Origin: Bacteroidetes bacterium HGW-Bacteroidetes-1
Lineage (GTDB): Bacteria; Bacteroidota; Bacteroidia; Bacteroidales; F082
NCBI GenBank assembly: GCA_002842755.1
Contig: PHDU01000019.1
Coordinates: 1-55,785, forward strand
DNA: 55,785 nt
Direction: 5' to 3'
Part shown: in pieces, positions 29,728 through 37,624 of the stretch
Position numbering within the stretch: position 1 is the stretch's first letter
Layout of the letters: each line of letters opens with the position of its first letter
The notes under the pieces: generated by a model
What the model saw: the letters and a program-made list of their open reading frames with translations, nothing else
Database searches by the model: none
Told to the model about the DNA's origin: nothing
Program-made: the position numbers and the translations under genes

Positions 29728-29819
29728 TCATTTTAATAAAAATTCTATTAACTCATTGATTATTTAAAGTCAATGTGGTGTATAAGCCTTTTAGAATAAA
29801 TTACAAATTCAATAAACTT

Positions 29820-31067
29820 ATGGCTATTTTAAGAGCTTTTAAAGGATTAAGGCCTCCAATTGCAATAGCAAAAAAACTTGCTTCACGGCCTTATGACGTA
29901 CTTGATTCACAAGAAGCAAGAATTGAGGCTGAAGGCAATCCTTACAGTCTTCTTCACATCATTAAACCTGAAATTGACCTTCCTGAAGAGATTGACCATT
30001 ATAGCACAGAAGTATATAATCAGGCAAAAATCAACTTTGACCAATTTGTTAAAAACGGTTGGCTAAAGAAGGATGATAATGTTTATTTGTACATTTATGC
30101 GCAGACGATGAACGGCAAAACCCAGTATGGAATTGTTGGATGTGCCAGTGTTGAAGATTATATGAATAATGTAATTAAAAAGCATGAACTTACAAGGCCC
30201 GACAAAGAGGAAGATCGCATGAAGCATGTGCGTGTAACAAATGCAAATATGGAACCAGTCTTTTTTACTTATCCGGAAGACAAAAAGATTGATACTATCG
30301 TTTCTGACTTTGTGAAACAGAATAAAGCTGAATATGACTTTACTTCTGAAGATGGCTTTGGACATCATTTCTGGGTCATCAAAGAAAAAAAGATAATCGA
30401 CAAAATCATTCAACTGTTTAAAGAAATACCATCAACGTACGTTGCTGATGGCCATCATCGCACTGCAGCAGCTGCACTTGTTGGGCATGAAAAAAAATCA
30501 AATAACTCAAAACACACCGGGGAGGAAGAGTATAATTTTTTCCTTGCAGTACATTTTCCAGCAAATCAACTTACAATTATCGATTATAACCGTGTTGTAA
30601 AAGATTTAAATGGGGCCAGCAATGAAGAATTTCTTAATAAACTCAGATTGAATTTTTTAATCGAGGAAAAAGGTGATAGTCCATATAAACCAAATGCCCT
30701 GCATAATTTTTCTATGTATTTGGGTGGCAATTGGTATTCACTACAGGCAAAACCCGACACCTATGATGATCACGACCCTATTGGAGTTCTTGATGTAACA
30801 ATTCTCACCAAATATGTTTTACAACCGCATCTTGACATTACTGATCTTCGCAGATCGAAGAGAATCGATTTTGTTGGAGGTATCCGTGGTCTTGAAGAGT
30901 TGAAACGTCGCGTTGACAGTGGTGAAATGGCGGTAGCATTTGCACTTTATCCTGTTTCGATGCAACAACTCATTCACATTGCTGATACCGGAAATATTAT
31001 GCCTCCAAAAACCACTTGGTTTGAACCAAAATTGCGTTCCGGTCTTGTAATTCATTCATTGGATTAA
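29820..31067 (+). CDS. DUF1015 family protein
   Basis: 415 residues from the ATG at 29820; an upstream GTG would add an atypical tail. The start (AILRAFKGLRPP), YADGHHRTAAA (here TYVADGHHRTAAAAL) and RIDFVGGIRGLEEL are DUF1015 hallmarks. The histidines of ADGHHR look like a metal or catalytic site. The family is uncharacterised; in Bacteroidota it tends to follow serC-serA, which points to serine or phosphoserine metabolism, but that is inference from position. Confidence 0.88.
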   Translation: MAILRAFKGLRPPIAIAKKLASRPYDVLDSQEARIEAEGNPYSLLHIIKPEIDLPEEIDHYSTEVYNQAKINFDQFVKNGWLKKDDNVYLYIYAQTMNGKTQYGIVGCASVEDYMNNVIKKHELTRPDKEEDRMKHVRVTNANMEPVFFTYPEDKKIDTIVSDFVKQNKAEYDFTSEDGFGHHFWVIKEKKIIDKIIQLFKEIPSTYVADGHHRTAAAALVGHEKKSNNSKHTGEEEYNFFLAVHFPANQLTIIDYNRVVKDLNGASNEEFLNKLRLNFLIEEKGDSPYKPNALHNFSMYLGGNWYSLQAKPDTYDDHDPIGVLDVTILTKYVLQPHLDITDLRRSKRIDFVGGIRGLEELKRRVDSGEMAVAFALYPVSMQQLIHIADTGNIMPPKTTWFEPKLRSGLVIHSLD

Positions 31068-31087
31068 CATTGAAAAACTAAATCATA

Positions 31088-31264
31088 ATGGATACAAAAG
31101 AAAAAGTTTTATACACCTTGAAACAATCAACAGAACCACTGAGACCAGGTGATATTGCTGATGTAGCAGGAATTGATAAAAAAGATGTTGAAAAAGCAAT
31201 AAAAGTGCTAAAAGATCAGGAGTTGATTTTTTCACCAAAACGTTGTTTTTATCAATCAAAATAA
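31088..31264 (+). CDS. Small winged-helix DNA-binding protein
   Basis: A 58-residue protein starting MDTKEKVLYTLKQSTEPLRP and ending FSPKRCFYQSK. It forms a compact winged helix: helix 1 (KEKVLYTLKQ), helix 2 (PGDIADVAG), recognition helix (KKDVEKAIKVLKDQ) and a beta wing (LIFSPKRCFYQ). It starts 20 bases after the DUF1015 stop and is followed by a terminator, so it is the last gene of the serine cluster. It may be a local regulator; targets are unknown. Confidence 0.75.
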   Translation: MDTKEKVLYTLKQSTEPLRPGDIADVAGIDKKDVEKAIKVLKDQELIFSPKRCFYQSK

Positions 31265-31284
31265 ACATTTCAACTCTATTAGAA

Positions 31285-31319
31285 AAGTCCGATTTGTAAA
31301 TTATAAGCGGGCTTTTTTT
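31285..31319 (+). terminator. Terminator of the serine cluster
   Basis: AAGTCCG (31285-31291) pairs with CGGGCTT (31308-31314), one G-U pair included, followed by seven T. It lies 20 bases after the small winged-helix gene. Confidence 0.75.
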
Positions 31320-31342
31320 GTATTGTTGCATTTTGAAATCGC

Positions 31343-32242
31343 ATGAAAGCTTTAGAGGCCTACAGGAGATACTTACGTTTAGAGAAATCACTTGCTGACA
31401 ATACAGTAAGTGCCTATCTTCACGATGTAAATATATTTGGTCAATTTCTTGAAGAAAACAATAAAAATTTTGAAATAAAAAAAGCGAATAGAGAACATAT
31501 CAGAAATTTTCTTGAACACCTGACTGATTTAGGGATAAGCAGCAGTTCTCAAGCACGGATACTCTCAGGATTACGTTCCTTTTTTGGCTTTCTGATATTA
31601 GAAGAAATCATTGAAATTGATCCAACCAGCTTAATAGAATCACCTTATCTGGGACGTAAATTTCCTGATGTTTTAAGCGTATTAGAAATTGACTCAATAA
31701 TTGGTGCAATCGACTTAAGCCAACCAAATGGACATAGAAACAAAGTGATGATTGAGGTGATGTATGCTTGTGGCCTTCGTGTTTCTGAACTTATTGGATT
31801 AAAGATCAGCAATATATACAAAGAAGATGGATTTATCAAAATCATTGGAAAAGGTGATAAAGAAAGATTGACCCCAATAGGTACAGATACAATTAAGCTT
31901 ATTGAAATGTATCTTAAGGAAGTCCGCATACATATTACGCCAAAACGTCAATCAAGCGATACAGTATTTATTAGTGATCGCGGAACAGGGTTAAGCAGGC
32001 AAATGGTATTTCTGATTGTAAAATCGTTGACAACAAAAGCAGGAATTCGAAAAAAAATCAGCCCTCATACATTTCGTCATTCCTTTGCAACACACCTATT
32101 GGAAGGAGGCGCTGATCTGAGAGCTGTTCAGCAAATGCTTGGACATGTAAGTATAACAACAACAGAAATATATACACACATTGATCGTGAATATCTACGC
32201 GAAACAATCATCAGTTTTCATCCACGATCAGGCAAACGATGA
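31343..32242 (+). CDS. xerD: Site-specific tyrosine recombinase XerD-type
   Basis: 299 residues with an N-terminal SAM-like core-binding domain and a C-terminal catalytic domain. The catalytic residues are visible: Arg in YACGLRVSEL, Lys in GKGDKERL, HTFRHSF (His-x-x-Arg), GHVSI, and the nucleophile Tyr in TEIYTHI. Length and motifs fit the chromosome-dimer-resolving XerC/XerD group rather than an integrase, and no mobile element surrounds it. XerD versus XerC is not certain by eye. Confidence 0.9.
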   Translation: MKALEAYRRYLRLEKSLADNTVSAYLHDVNIFGQFLEENNKNFEIKKANREHIRNFLEHLTDLGISSSSQARILSGLRSFFGFLILEEIIEIDPTSLIESPYLGRKFPDVLSVLEIDSIIGAIDLSQPNGHRNKVMIEVMYACGLRVSELIGLKISNIYKEDGFIKIIGKGDKERLTPIGTDTIKLIEMYLKEVRIHITPKRQSSDTVFISDRGTGLSRQMVFLIVKSLTTKAGIRKKISPHTFRHSFATHLLEGGADLRAVQQMLGHVSITTTEIYTHIDREYLRETIISFHPRSGKR

Positions 32243-32698
32243 TTAATCATATTCAATATCACCATTTTCATCGATGATAACACCCCAGTTGACTGCAAGC
32301 AAAAGCTCATCATCATAGAAAAAATCAATCAATCCGTCTTCAAAAGTAACACGAATCTCTCCTTCCTCCTCTTCGACCTCCAATTCGCTGTATCCATTTT
32401 CTTTCATCAAATCAATGACTTCAGCTTTCTTCAGTTCAAATACTTTTTTATCAAAAAGAGTAGCTTCAGGATTATCTGTTTCAAAACATGATATCACGGT
32501 TTTAGAAACTCCTTCAAAAAAAACTGAAAGACCCTCTTCCCAAAAATGCAGTATAATAGTGTTCATCTGATCGTCCGTATCCAAATGATCGATTTCTTCA
32601 GCTTCTCCAAGTACTGAAGTTAGCTCTTCAACAGTCTGGCCAAAATTAAGATCTCCATATCCAACCAATGGTAGAATTTTATTTGATTTCAATTGCAT
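32243..32698 (-). CDS. Acidic hypothetical protein
   Basis: 151 residues, strongly acidic (many Glu and Asp, for example the VEEEEGEIRVTFEDG region), with alternating strands suggestive of a small beta-rich cytosolic protein. I recognise no family. It is convergent with xerD: the two stop codons touch with no base between, inside the palindrome TGATTAATCA (32240-32249). No signal peptide is present. Confidence 0.75.
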   Translation of the reverse strand: MQLKSNKILPLVGYGDLNFGQTVEELTSVLGEAEEIDHLDTDDQMNTIILHFWEEGLSVFFEGVSKTVISCFETDNPEATLFDKKVFELKKAEVIDLMKENGYSELEVEEEEGEIRVTFEDGLIDFFYDDELLLAVNWGVIIDENGDIEYD

Positions 32699-32801
32699 AA
32701 ATTTTACTTTTCAAGAACAATTAAGCGCTAAAGATATAAAAACACCTCTTCGGATGCAACAAAACAATCTTAATTTTTCTAAAAAGGAAAAAAATAAGTA
32801 A

Positions 32802-34028
32802 TTAGCTGAATTGTATAGCTTTAGAAGGTTGGATGCGGCTGATTATTGAAATTGGAACACTCAACGTAATAAACCAGATTAAAATCGATCCCAGGTTAAT
32901 CAATAAAAGATGATAAAGGTTAAAGTGAATCGGTACTTCTGTAAGATAATATGAATCGGCAGGTAATTTAAGGAAGCCAAACTGGAGTTGAAGCAAACAA
33001 AATGAAATCGAAATTAAATTGCCCCACAGCATTCCTTTTAAAAGAATACTTAATGAATTAATTAAAAATATATTTTGAATGAATCTGTTACCAGCTCCCA
33101 TGGATTTAAGTATTCCAATCATGGGAGTCCTTTCAAGGATTATGATCAATAAAGTGCTTATCATGGTAATTCCTGAAACGAGTATCATCAAAATAATGAT
33201 GATAATAACATTCATATCTTGCAGCTGAAGCCAGTCAAATATATGTGGATAATTTTCATTGGCTGTTGAAGCAACCAGTTCAGCTGGCAATTTAAAATAC
33301 AAATCATCTGCAATCAATTTCATTGCGTCAATATCCTGAACGGCCACCTCAATAGCGCCTACCTGATTGGGCAACCAATTATTCAAACGTTGCACGTGTT
33401 GAATATCACCAAAAAGAAATAATTCGTCAAATTCTGTAAGACCAGTTTCATAGATACCTGTAACTTTGAATCGTCTTCCCCTTGTTTGCTGGTTTTCAGC
33501 AGAAACAAACCACATCCGAAGCATATCACCAGTATTAAGATAGAGTTTATCTGCAATATTCTTTGAAATTAACACTTCATCAGAACGTAAAGAATCAGAA
33601 ATCAATGGAATTTTTCCAGCAATCACATTCTTTTCAAGATAGGACCAGTTGTAATCAGGCCCTACTCCTTTCAAAACTACACCCTGAATATGGTCTTCTG
33701 TTTTAATGATACCGGCTTTATTAGCTACTGCTTGAACATGCCTGATACCTTTGGTATTAACAAGATAATCTATCAAATCCTTGTCAATAGTAAGCGGAGC
33801 AATCTCCCATGATGCATTGTTAGATAGTGGTTGAATCTGAATATGGGCGACAAAACCAATTACTTTATCACGAATTTGTTCTTTGAAACCCACCACAATT
33901 GCTACCGATATCACCATAACAGCCAAACCCATTGCAACACTCAAAATAGCCACGCGAACGATTGAGGCAGAGAGGTTTTCCTTGGAGGCTGAAAATATTC
34001 TGGATGCTATAAATGATTCTGGACGCAT
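32802..34028 (-). CDS. LolE/FtsX-type ABC transporter permease
   Basis: 408 residues. One transmembrane segment at the N terminus (about 21-49), a periplasmic MacB-like domain (about 50-265), then three more membrane segments (about 273-298, 318-345, 368-392) with the FtsX core. This topology is that of LolC/LolE permeases that extract lipoproteins from the inner membrane, and of related export permeases. The KSMGAGNRFIQNIF segment after the second membrane helix is typical. The ATPase partner is not adjacent. Confidence 0.88.
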   Translation of the reverse strand: MRPESFIASRIFSASKENLSASIVRVAILSVAMGLAVMVISVAIVVGFKEQIRDKVIGFVAHIQIQPLSNNASWEIAPLTIDKDLIDYLVNTKGIRHVQAVANKAGIIKTEDHIQGVVLKGVGPDYNWSYLEKNVIAGKIPLISDSLRSDEVLISKNIADKLYLNTGDMLRMWFVSAENQQTRGRRFKVTGIYETGLTEFDELFLFGDIQHVQRLNNWLPNQVGAIEVAVQDIDAMKLIADDLYFKLPAELVASTANENYPHIFDWLQLQDMNVIIIIILMILVSGITMISTLLIIILERTPMIGILKSMGAGNRFIQNIFLINSLSILLKGMLWGNLISISFCLLQLQFGFLKLPADSYYLTEVPIHFNLYHLLLINLGSILIWFITLSVPISIISRIQPSKAIQFS

Positions 34029-34066
34029 AATTTTAGTAATTTGGCAAAAATAATCATTGTAGAGCT

Positions 34067-35278
34067 ATGAATAGTAAAAGGTTGACATACTTATTTATTT
34101 TTGTTTTAAATGCATTTCTTGGTCCTCAATGCACGCATGCTCAATTTGTTAATCTCGTTGAATATGATGAAATTATTACAGGCGCCCAGCAGACACCATT
34201 GTATTTGACTTTTCTTGAAGGCAAAAATGTTGGTGTTGTAACCAATCAAACAGGGTTGATTGGTAAAGTACACCTCGTTGATACAATGATAGCATCAGGT
34301 GTAAATATAATTAAAGTTTTCACGCCAGAACATGGATTCAGAGGTGATCATGATGCTGGTGCACTGGTTCTTTCAACAAAGGATGAAAAAACAGGCTTAA
34401 CGATCATTTCCCTTTATGGGAAAAAGAAAAAACCAGAAAAATCTGATCTTGATAATATAGAAATTATGGTTTTTGATCTCCAGGATGTTGGGGTTCGATT
34501 TTACACTTACATTTCAACCCTCACCTATGTAATGGAAGCCTGTGCAGAAAATAATATTCCATTTATTGTACTTGACCGGCCCAATCCCAATGGTTATTAT
34601 ATAGATGGGCCTGTATTAGATCCTGCTTATAAATCCTTTGTCGGACTTCATCCAGTTCCAATTGTTTACGGGCTTACGATTGGAGAATATGCACGTATGG
34701 TAAATGGTGAGAGCTGGCTTAGCAATGGAAATAAATGTCAGCTTACAGTTATACCACTTAAAAATTACGATCGCAATACCATTTTCAAGCTTCCTGTGAA
34801 GCCATCTCCAAACCTACCAACTTGGGAATCTGTGTATTTGTATCCGTCCCTATGTTTTTTTGAAGGCACAATTGTAAGTGTTGGAAGGGGAACAGACTTT
34901 CCGTTTCAAGCTTTTGGTCATCCTGATCTGCTTTCAGGAAATTTTACTTTTGTTCCAAAACCCATAAAGGGTGTTAGTAGTAATCCAGTTCAAGAAAATA
35001 AACTATGCAATGGATTTTTACTTAAGGATTATGCATGGGAATTCCAGAATCATCCTAAAAAACTAAATATAAACTGGCTTATCGATGCATACCATCAATT
35101 ATCAGGTAAATCAAGTTTTTTCAATCAATATTTTAATACACTTGCCGGGACTGATCAACTACGGAAGCAAATTGAGGATGGAATGACCGCTGAAAAAATC
35201 GCTGAAAGCTGGAAAAATGAACTGGATACTTACAAAAACATCAGGGTAAAATATCTCATTTACCCTGATTTCAAATAA
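34067..35278 (+). CDS. Exo-beta-N-acetylmuramidase NamZ-like (DUF1343)
   Basis: 403 residues with an N-terminal signal peptide (about 1-25). The family motifs VVTNQTGL, FTPEHGFRG (Glu88), DLQDVGVRFYTYISTL, VLDRPNPNG and GRGTDFPFQAFG match DUF1343, whose member NamZ of Bacillus cleaves terminal N-acetylmuramic acid from peptidoglycan fragments. It probably recycles cell-wall material in the periplasm. It is divergent from the LolE-type gene with only 38 bases between starts and convergent with the aminotransferase (11 bases between stops). Confidence 0.9.
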   Translation: MNSKRLTYLFIFVLNAFLGPQCTHAQFVNLVEYDEIITGAQQTPLYLTFLEGKNVGVVTNQTGLIGKVHLVDTMIASGVNIIKVFTPEHGFRGDHDAGALVLSTKDEKTGLTIISLYGKKKKPEKSDLDNIEIMVFDLQDVGVRFYTYISTLTYVMEACAENNIPFIVLDRPNPNGYYIDGPVLDPAYKSFVGLHPVPIVYGLTIGEYARMVNGESWLSNGNKCQLTVIPLKNYDRNTIFKLPVKPSPNLPTWESVYLYPSLCFFEGTIVSVGRGTDFPFQAFGHPDLLSGNFTFVPKPIKGVSSNPVQENKLCNGFLLKDYAWEFQNHPKKLNINWLIDAYHQLSGKSSFFNQYFNTLAGTDQLRKQIEDGMTAEKIAESWKNELDTYKNIRVKYLIYPDFK

Positions 35279-35289
35279 TTTTAACACGC

Positions 35290-36489
35290 TTAATTTGTTC
35301 TTCCAGGATAAACTTTAAGCGCCTGTTCCAATACTATCATTGATTGATGTAAATCATTGACATTTAATACGTAACTAATTCTAACTTCATCTTTTCCTCT
35401 TCCTGGAGTTGAATAAAAACCACTTGCTGGTGCGAGCATAACCGTTTGCTTTTCAAATTCAAATGAATCAAGCAGCCATTGACAAAACTTATCAGAATCA
35501 TCAATTGGTAATTTTGCAACAACATAGAAAGCTCCTTTAGGAGTTGGACAAAATGCTCCTTTTATTTTATTGATTGATTCAACCACAACATTTCGTCTTT
35601 TTATGTATTCAGCAAGTACTTCAGTAAAATAACTATCTGGTGTATCAATTGCAGCTTCTGCGGCTATCTGTCCGAAACTTGGAGGACTTAGCCTTGCCTG
35701 TGCAAATTTTAAGGCTGTTTGCATTACTTCTTTATTTTTCGAAATCATACAGCCTATTCTTACTCCACAAGCACTATATCTTTTTGAAACGGAGTCAATA
35801 AGTATAACATTGTTTTCTATGCCCTTTAAATGCATACAAGAATGATGTTTATTTCCATCGTAACAAAATTCCCGATAAACCTCATCAGCGATCAAGTAAA
35901 GATCATATTTTAAGACAAGCTGGCGAAGGGTTTCCAGCTCTTCCTCTGAGTAAAGATATCCAGTTGGATTATTAGGGTTACAAACAAGAATTGCTTTGGT
36001 TTTAGGCGTGATTGAATTCTCGAAATCTGAAATAGGGGGAAGAGCAAAACCTGTCTCAATGGAAGAAAATATCGGCTTCACATGAACACCAGCATTGATT
36101 GCAAAGCCATTGTAATTGGCATAAAAAGGTTCTGGAATTATCACCTCATCCCCTGGATCCATAATGGTTTGAAATGCAAAAAGTATGGCTTCAGAAGCTC
36201 CTGCACCAATAATAATATCATCTGCAGTGATATGGATATTATGTTTTTTGTAATATTCAGCAAGCTTTATGCGGTAAGAAGGAATTCCAGCCGAATGGCT
36301 GTATTCAACTACTATTCCTGTAAAATTCCGGATTGCATTCAGTGCAATTTCTGGCGTATGAATATCAGGCTGTCCAATATTCAGGTGATATACTTTTACA
36401 CCCTTCTTTTTCGCAATTTCAGCAAAAGGAACCAACTTTCGAATCGGTGATTCGGGCATCATCCGCCCTTTTAATGAAATACTTGGCAT
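35290..36489 (-). CDS. PLP-dependent class I aminotransferase
   Basis: 399 residues of the aspartate-aminotransferase-like group. Conserved pieces are HLNIGQPDIHTPE, the VCNPNNPTGYLYSEEE loop that contacts the cofactor, LIADEVYREF and the PLP-binding Lys in SVSKRYSACGVRIG. The C-terminal Arg in DEVRISYVLN would bind the substrate carboxylate. Amino-donor preference (aspartate, alanine or aromatic) cannot be told. It is a single gene. Confidence 0.92.
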   Translation of the reverse strand: MPSISLKGRMMPESPIRKLVPFAEIAKKKGVKVYHLNIGQPDIHTPEIALNAIRNFTGIVVEYSHSAGIPSYRIKLAEYYKKHNIHITADDIIIGAGASEAILFAFQTIMDPGDEVIIPEPFYANYNGFAINAGVHVKPIFSSIETGFALPPISDFENSITPKTKAILVCNPNNPTGYLYSEEELETLRQLVLKYDLYLIADEVYREFCYDGNKHHSCMHLKGIENNVILIDSVSKRYSACGVRIGCMISKNKEVMQTALKFAQARLSPPSFGQIAAEAAIDTPDSYFTEVLAEYIKRRNVVVESINKIKGAFCPTPKGAFYVVAKLPIDDSDKFCQWLLDSFEFEKQTVMLAPASGFYSTPGRGKDEVRISYVLNVNDLHQSMIVLEQALKVYPGRTN

Positions 36490-36567
36490 AATATTCTGAA
36501 ATTAATTTGGTTTTGATAAATCGCTTAATTTTTTATATAAACACTGATTAGAAAAGTGTTAGAAAAG

Positions 36568-36595
36568 AAAAAGCCGGCCGTTGAGCCGGCTTTTT
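36568..36595 (-). terminator. Terminator after the DUF1573 gene
   Basis: Perfect 11-base stem (AAAAAGCCGGC at 36568-36578 with GCCGGCTTTTT at 36585-36595) and a six-base loop. It has a T run in both directions, so it can also act on plus-strand transcripts. It follows the DUF1573 stop by 16 bases. Confidence 0.85.
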
Positions 36596-36611
36596 TATTA
36601 AAGCTTTATAA

Positions 36612-37076
36612 TTATTTCGAAGGAGAAGAAGTGTTAACACTAGCACTTTTCTCTGGCATAGCTTCTGTTGGCATAGCCATAACTTCACCTTTAATGGTCA
36701 ACACAACGCTTTTATTGGTTGTTGCATTTGACATTACAGTTACAGTTTTTTGAAACCTACCTTTGATGGCAGTATTGTAGGTTACTTTTATTTTTTCTTT
36801 TTCACCTGGAAGAACAGGTTTGCGAGGCCAGGCGGGAACTGTGCAGCCACATGAAGATCTGGGTTGCGACAAAATTAAGGGTTCATTTCCTGAATTTGTA
36901 AACTCAAATTCATATTCACCATTGGCACCTACAGTTATGGTTCCATAGTCATGGGTCACATTTTCAAAAGATATTTCAGGCCCGTTGGTGTTAGTTGTTG
37001 TTGCATCAGATTGTTGAGCGTTTAGCAAAACACCCGAAGCAAGAAGGAAGATAAAAGATAAAATGATGTTTTTCAT
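36612..37076 (-). CDS. DUF1573 exported protein
   Basis: 154 residues with a signal peptide (about 1-21). The body is the DUF1573 immunoglobulin-like domain: a FENVTHDYGTI start, EFTNSGNEPLILSQ, then SSCGCTVPAWP and LPGEKEKIKVTYN. The CGC motif is a family hallmark. These proteins are abundant in Bacteroidota periplasms and outer surfaces; the role is unknown. It has its own promoter and terminator. Confidence 0.92.
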   Translation of the reverse strand: MKNIILSFIFLLASGVLLNAQQSDATTTNTNGPEISFENVTHDYGTITVGANGEYEFEFTNSGNEPLILSQPRSSCGCTVPAWPRKPVLPGEKEKIKVTYNTAIKGRFQKTVTVMSNATTNKSVVLTIKGEVMAMPTEAMPEKSASVNTSSPSK

Positions 37077-37116
37077 TTCAAAAGTTTTTTAGGTTAAACG
37101 ATTCCGTTTGAAGTAG

Positions 37117-37144
37117 CAAAAGTAAGTGTTTTTCAAAACACAAA
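37117..37144 (-). promoter_or_regulatory. Candidate promoter for the DUF1573 gene
   Basis: On the minus strand TTTG (37141-37144) and TACTTTTG (37117-37124) are spaced by 16 bases, about 40 bases before the ATG. Confidence 0.45.
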
Positions 37145-37303
37145 AATAAAAAGATGTTAATATTTTCATATAACTCTGGTAAAATTTCGACTTACTTTAA
37201 TAAATGAATTGATTTTGTAAAATATTGTATTAAGATATATGATGGTGTTATTAAGGTTTAAAATGATTGAAAGTACTTTATTCCATATTTTTTTGCCATA
37301 TCC

Positions 37304-37333
37304 TTGTCAGAAAAGAAGATTTGATTAATTTTG
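37304..37333 (+). promoter_or_regulatory. Promoter for tRNA-Met
   Basis: TTG (37304-37306) and TAATTTTG (37326-37333) are separated by 19 bases and end 12 bases before the tRNA, placing the transcript start just ahead of the mature 5' end. Confidence 0.6.
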
Positions 37334-37345
37334 CACCTCCAAAAT

Positions 37346-37419
37346 GGCGAGGTAGCTCAGTTGGTTAGAGCGTCGGATTCATAACCCGGAGGTCCCGAGT
37401 TCAATTCTCGGTCTCGCTA
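37346..37419 (+). tRNA. tRNA-Met (CAT anticodon)
   Basis: A 74-base cloverleaf: acceptor GGCGAGG pairs with TCTCGCT (two G-U pairs, including G1-U72), D arm GCTC/GAGC, anticodon loop TTCATAA with CAT, T arm CCGAG TTCAATT CTCGG and discriminator A. The 3' CCA is not encoded. G1-U72 and the anticodon stem argue against the initiator tRNA. The A31-C39 pair of the anticodon stem is a mismatch. A CAT anticodon could also belong to lysidine-modified tRNA-Ile, but elongator Met is more likely. Confidence 0.9.
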
Positions 37420-37423
37420 CTAA

Positions 37424-37456
37424 AAAGCTCTTGTAATCAAGTATTGCAAGAGCTTT
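37424..37456 (+). terminator. Hairpin after tRNA-Met
   Basis: AAAGCTCTTG (37424-37433) pairs with CAAGAGCTTT (37447-37456), a 10-base stem right after the tRNA, followed by AATGTTTT. Likely its terminator, although the T run is short. Confidence 0.6.
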
Positions 37457-37624
37457 AATGTTTTCTATATTTATCGTTTTATTCTTGAGCTTCAAGCCAG
37501 CTAAATATTACCTTACAACAAAACGAAACTCGACATTTAAGCCTATTTTTGCAGTGAAGTTCAGTTTCCAGTTTTAAAAAACTGGAAAACACATAGTATT
37601 GTACCAATAGAGAATGAACTTATT

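Noticed and set aside
31343-32242. xerD as the integrase of a mobile element
   Set aside because: No attachment-site repeats, no excisionase and no phage or element genes nearby; length and motifs fit the housekeeping recombinase.
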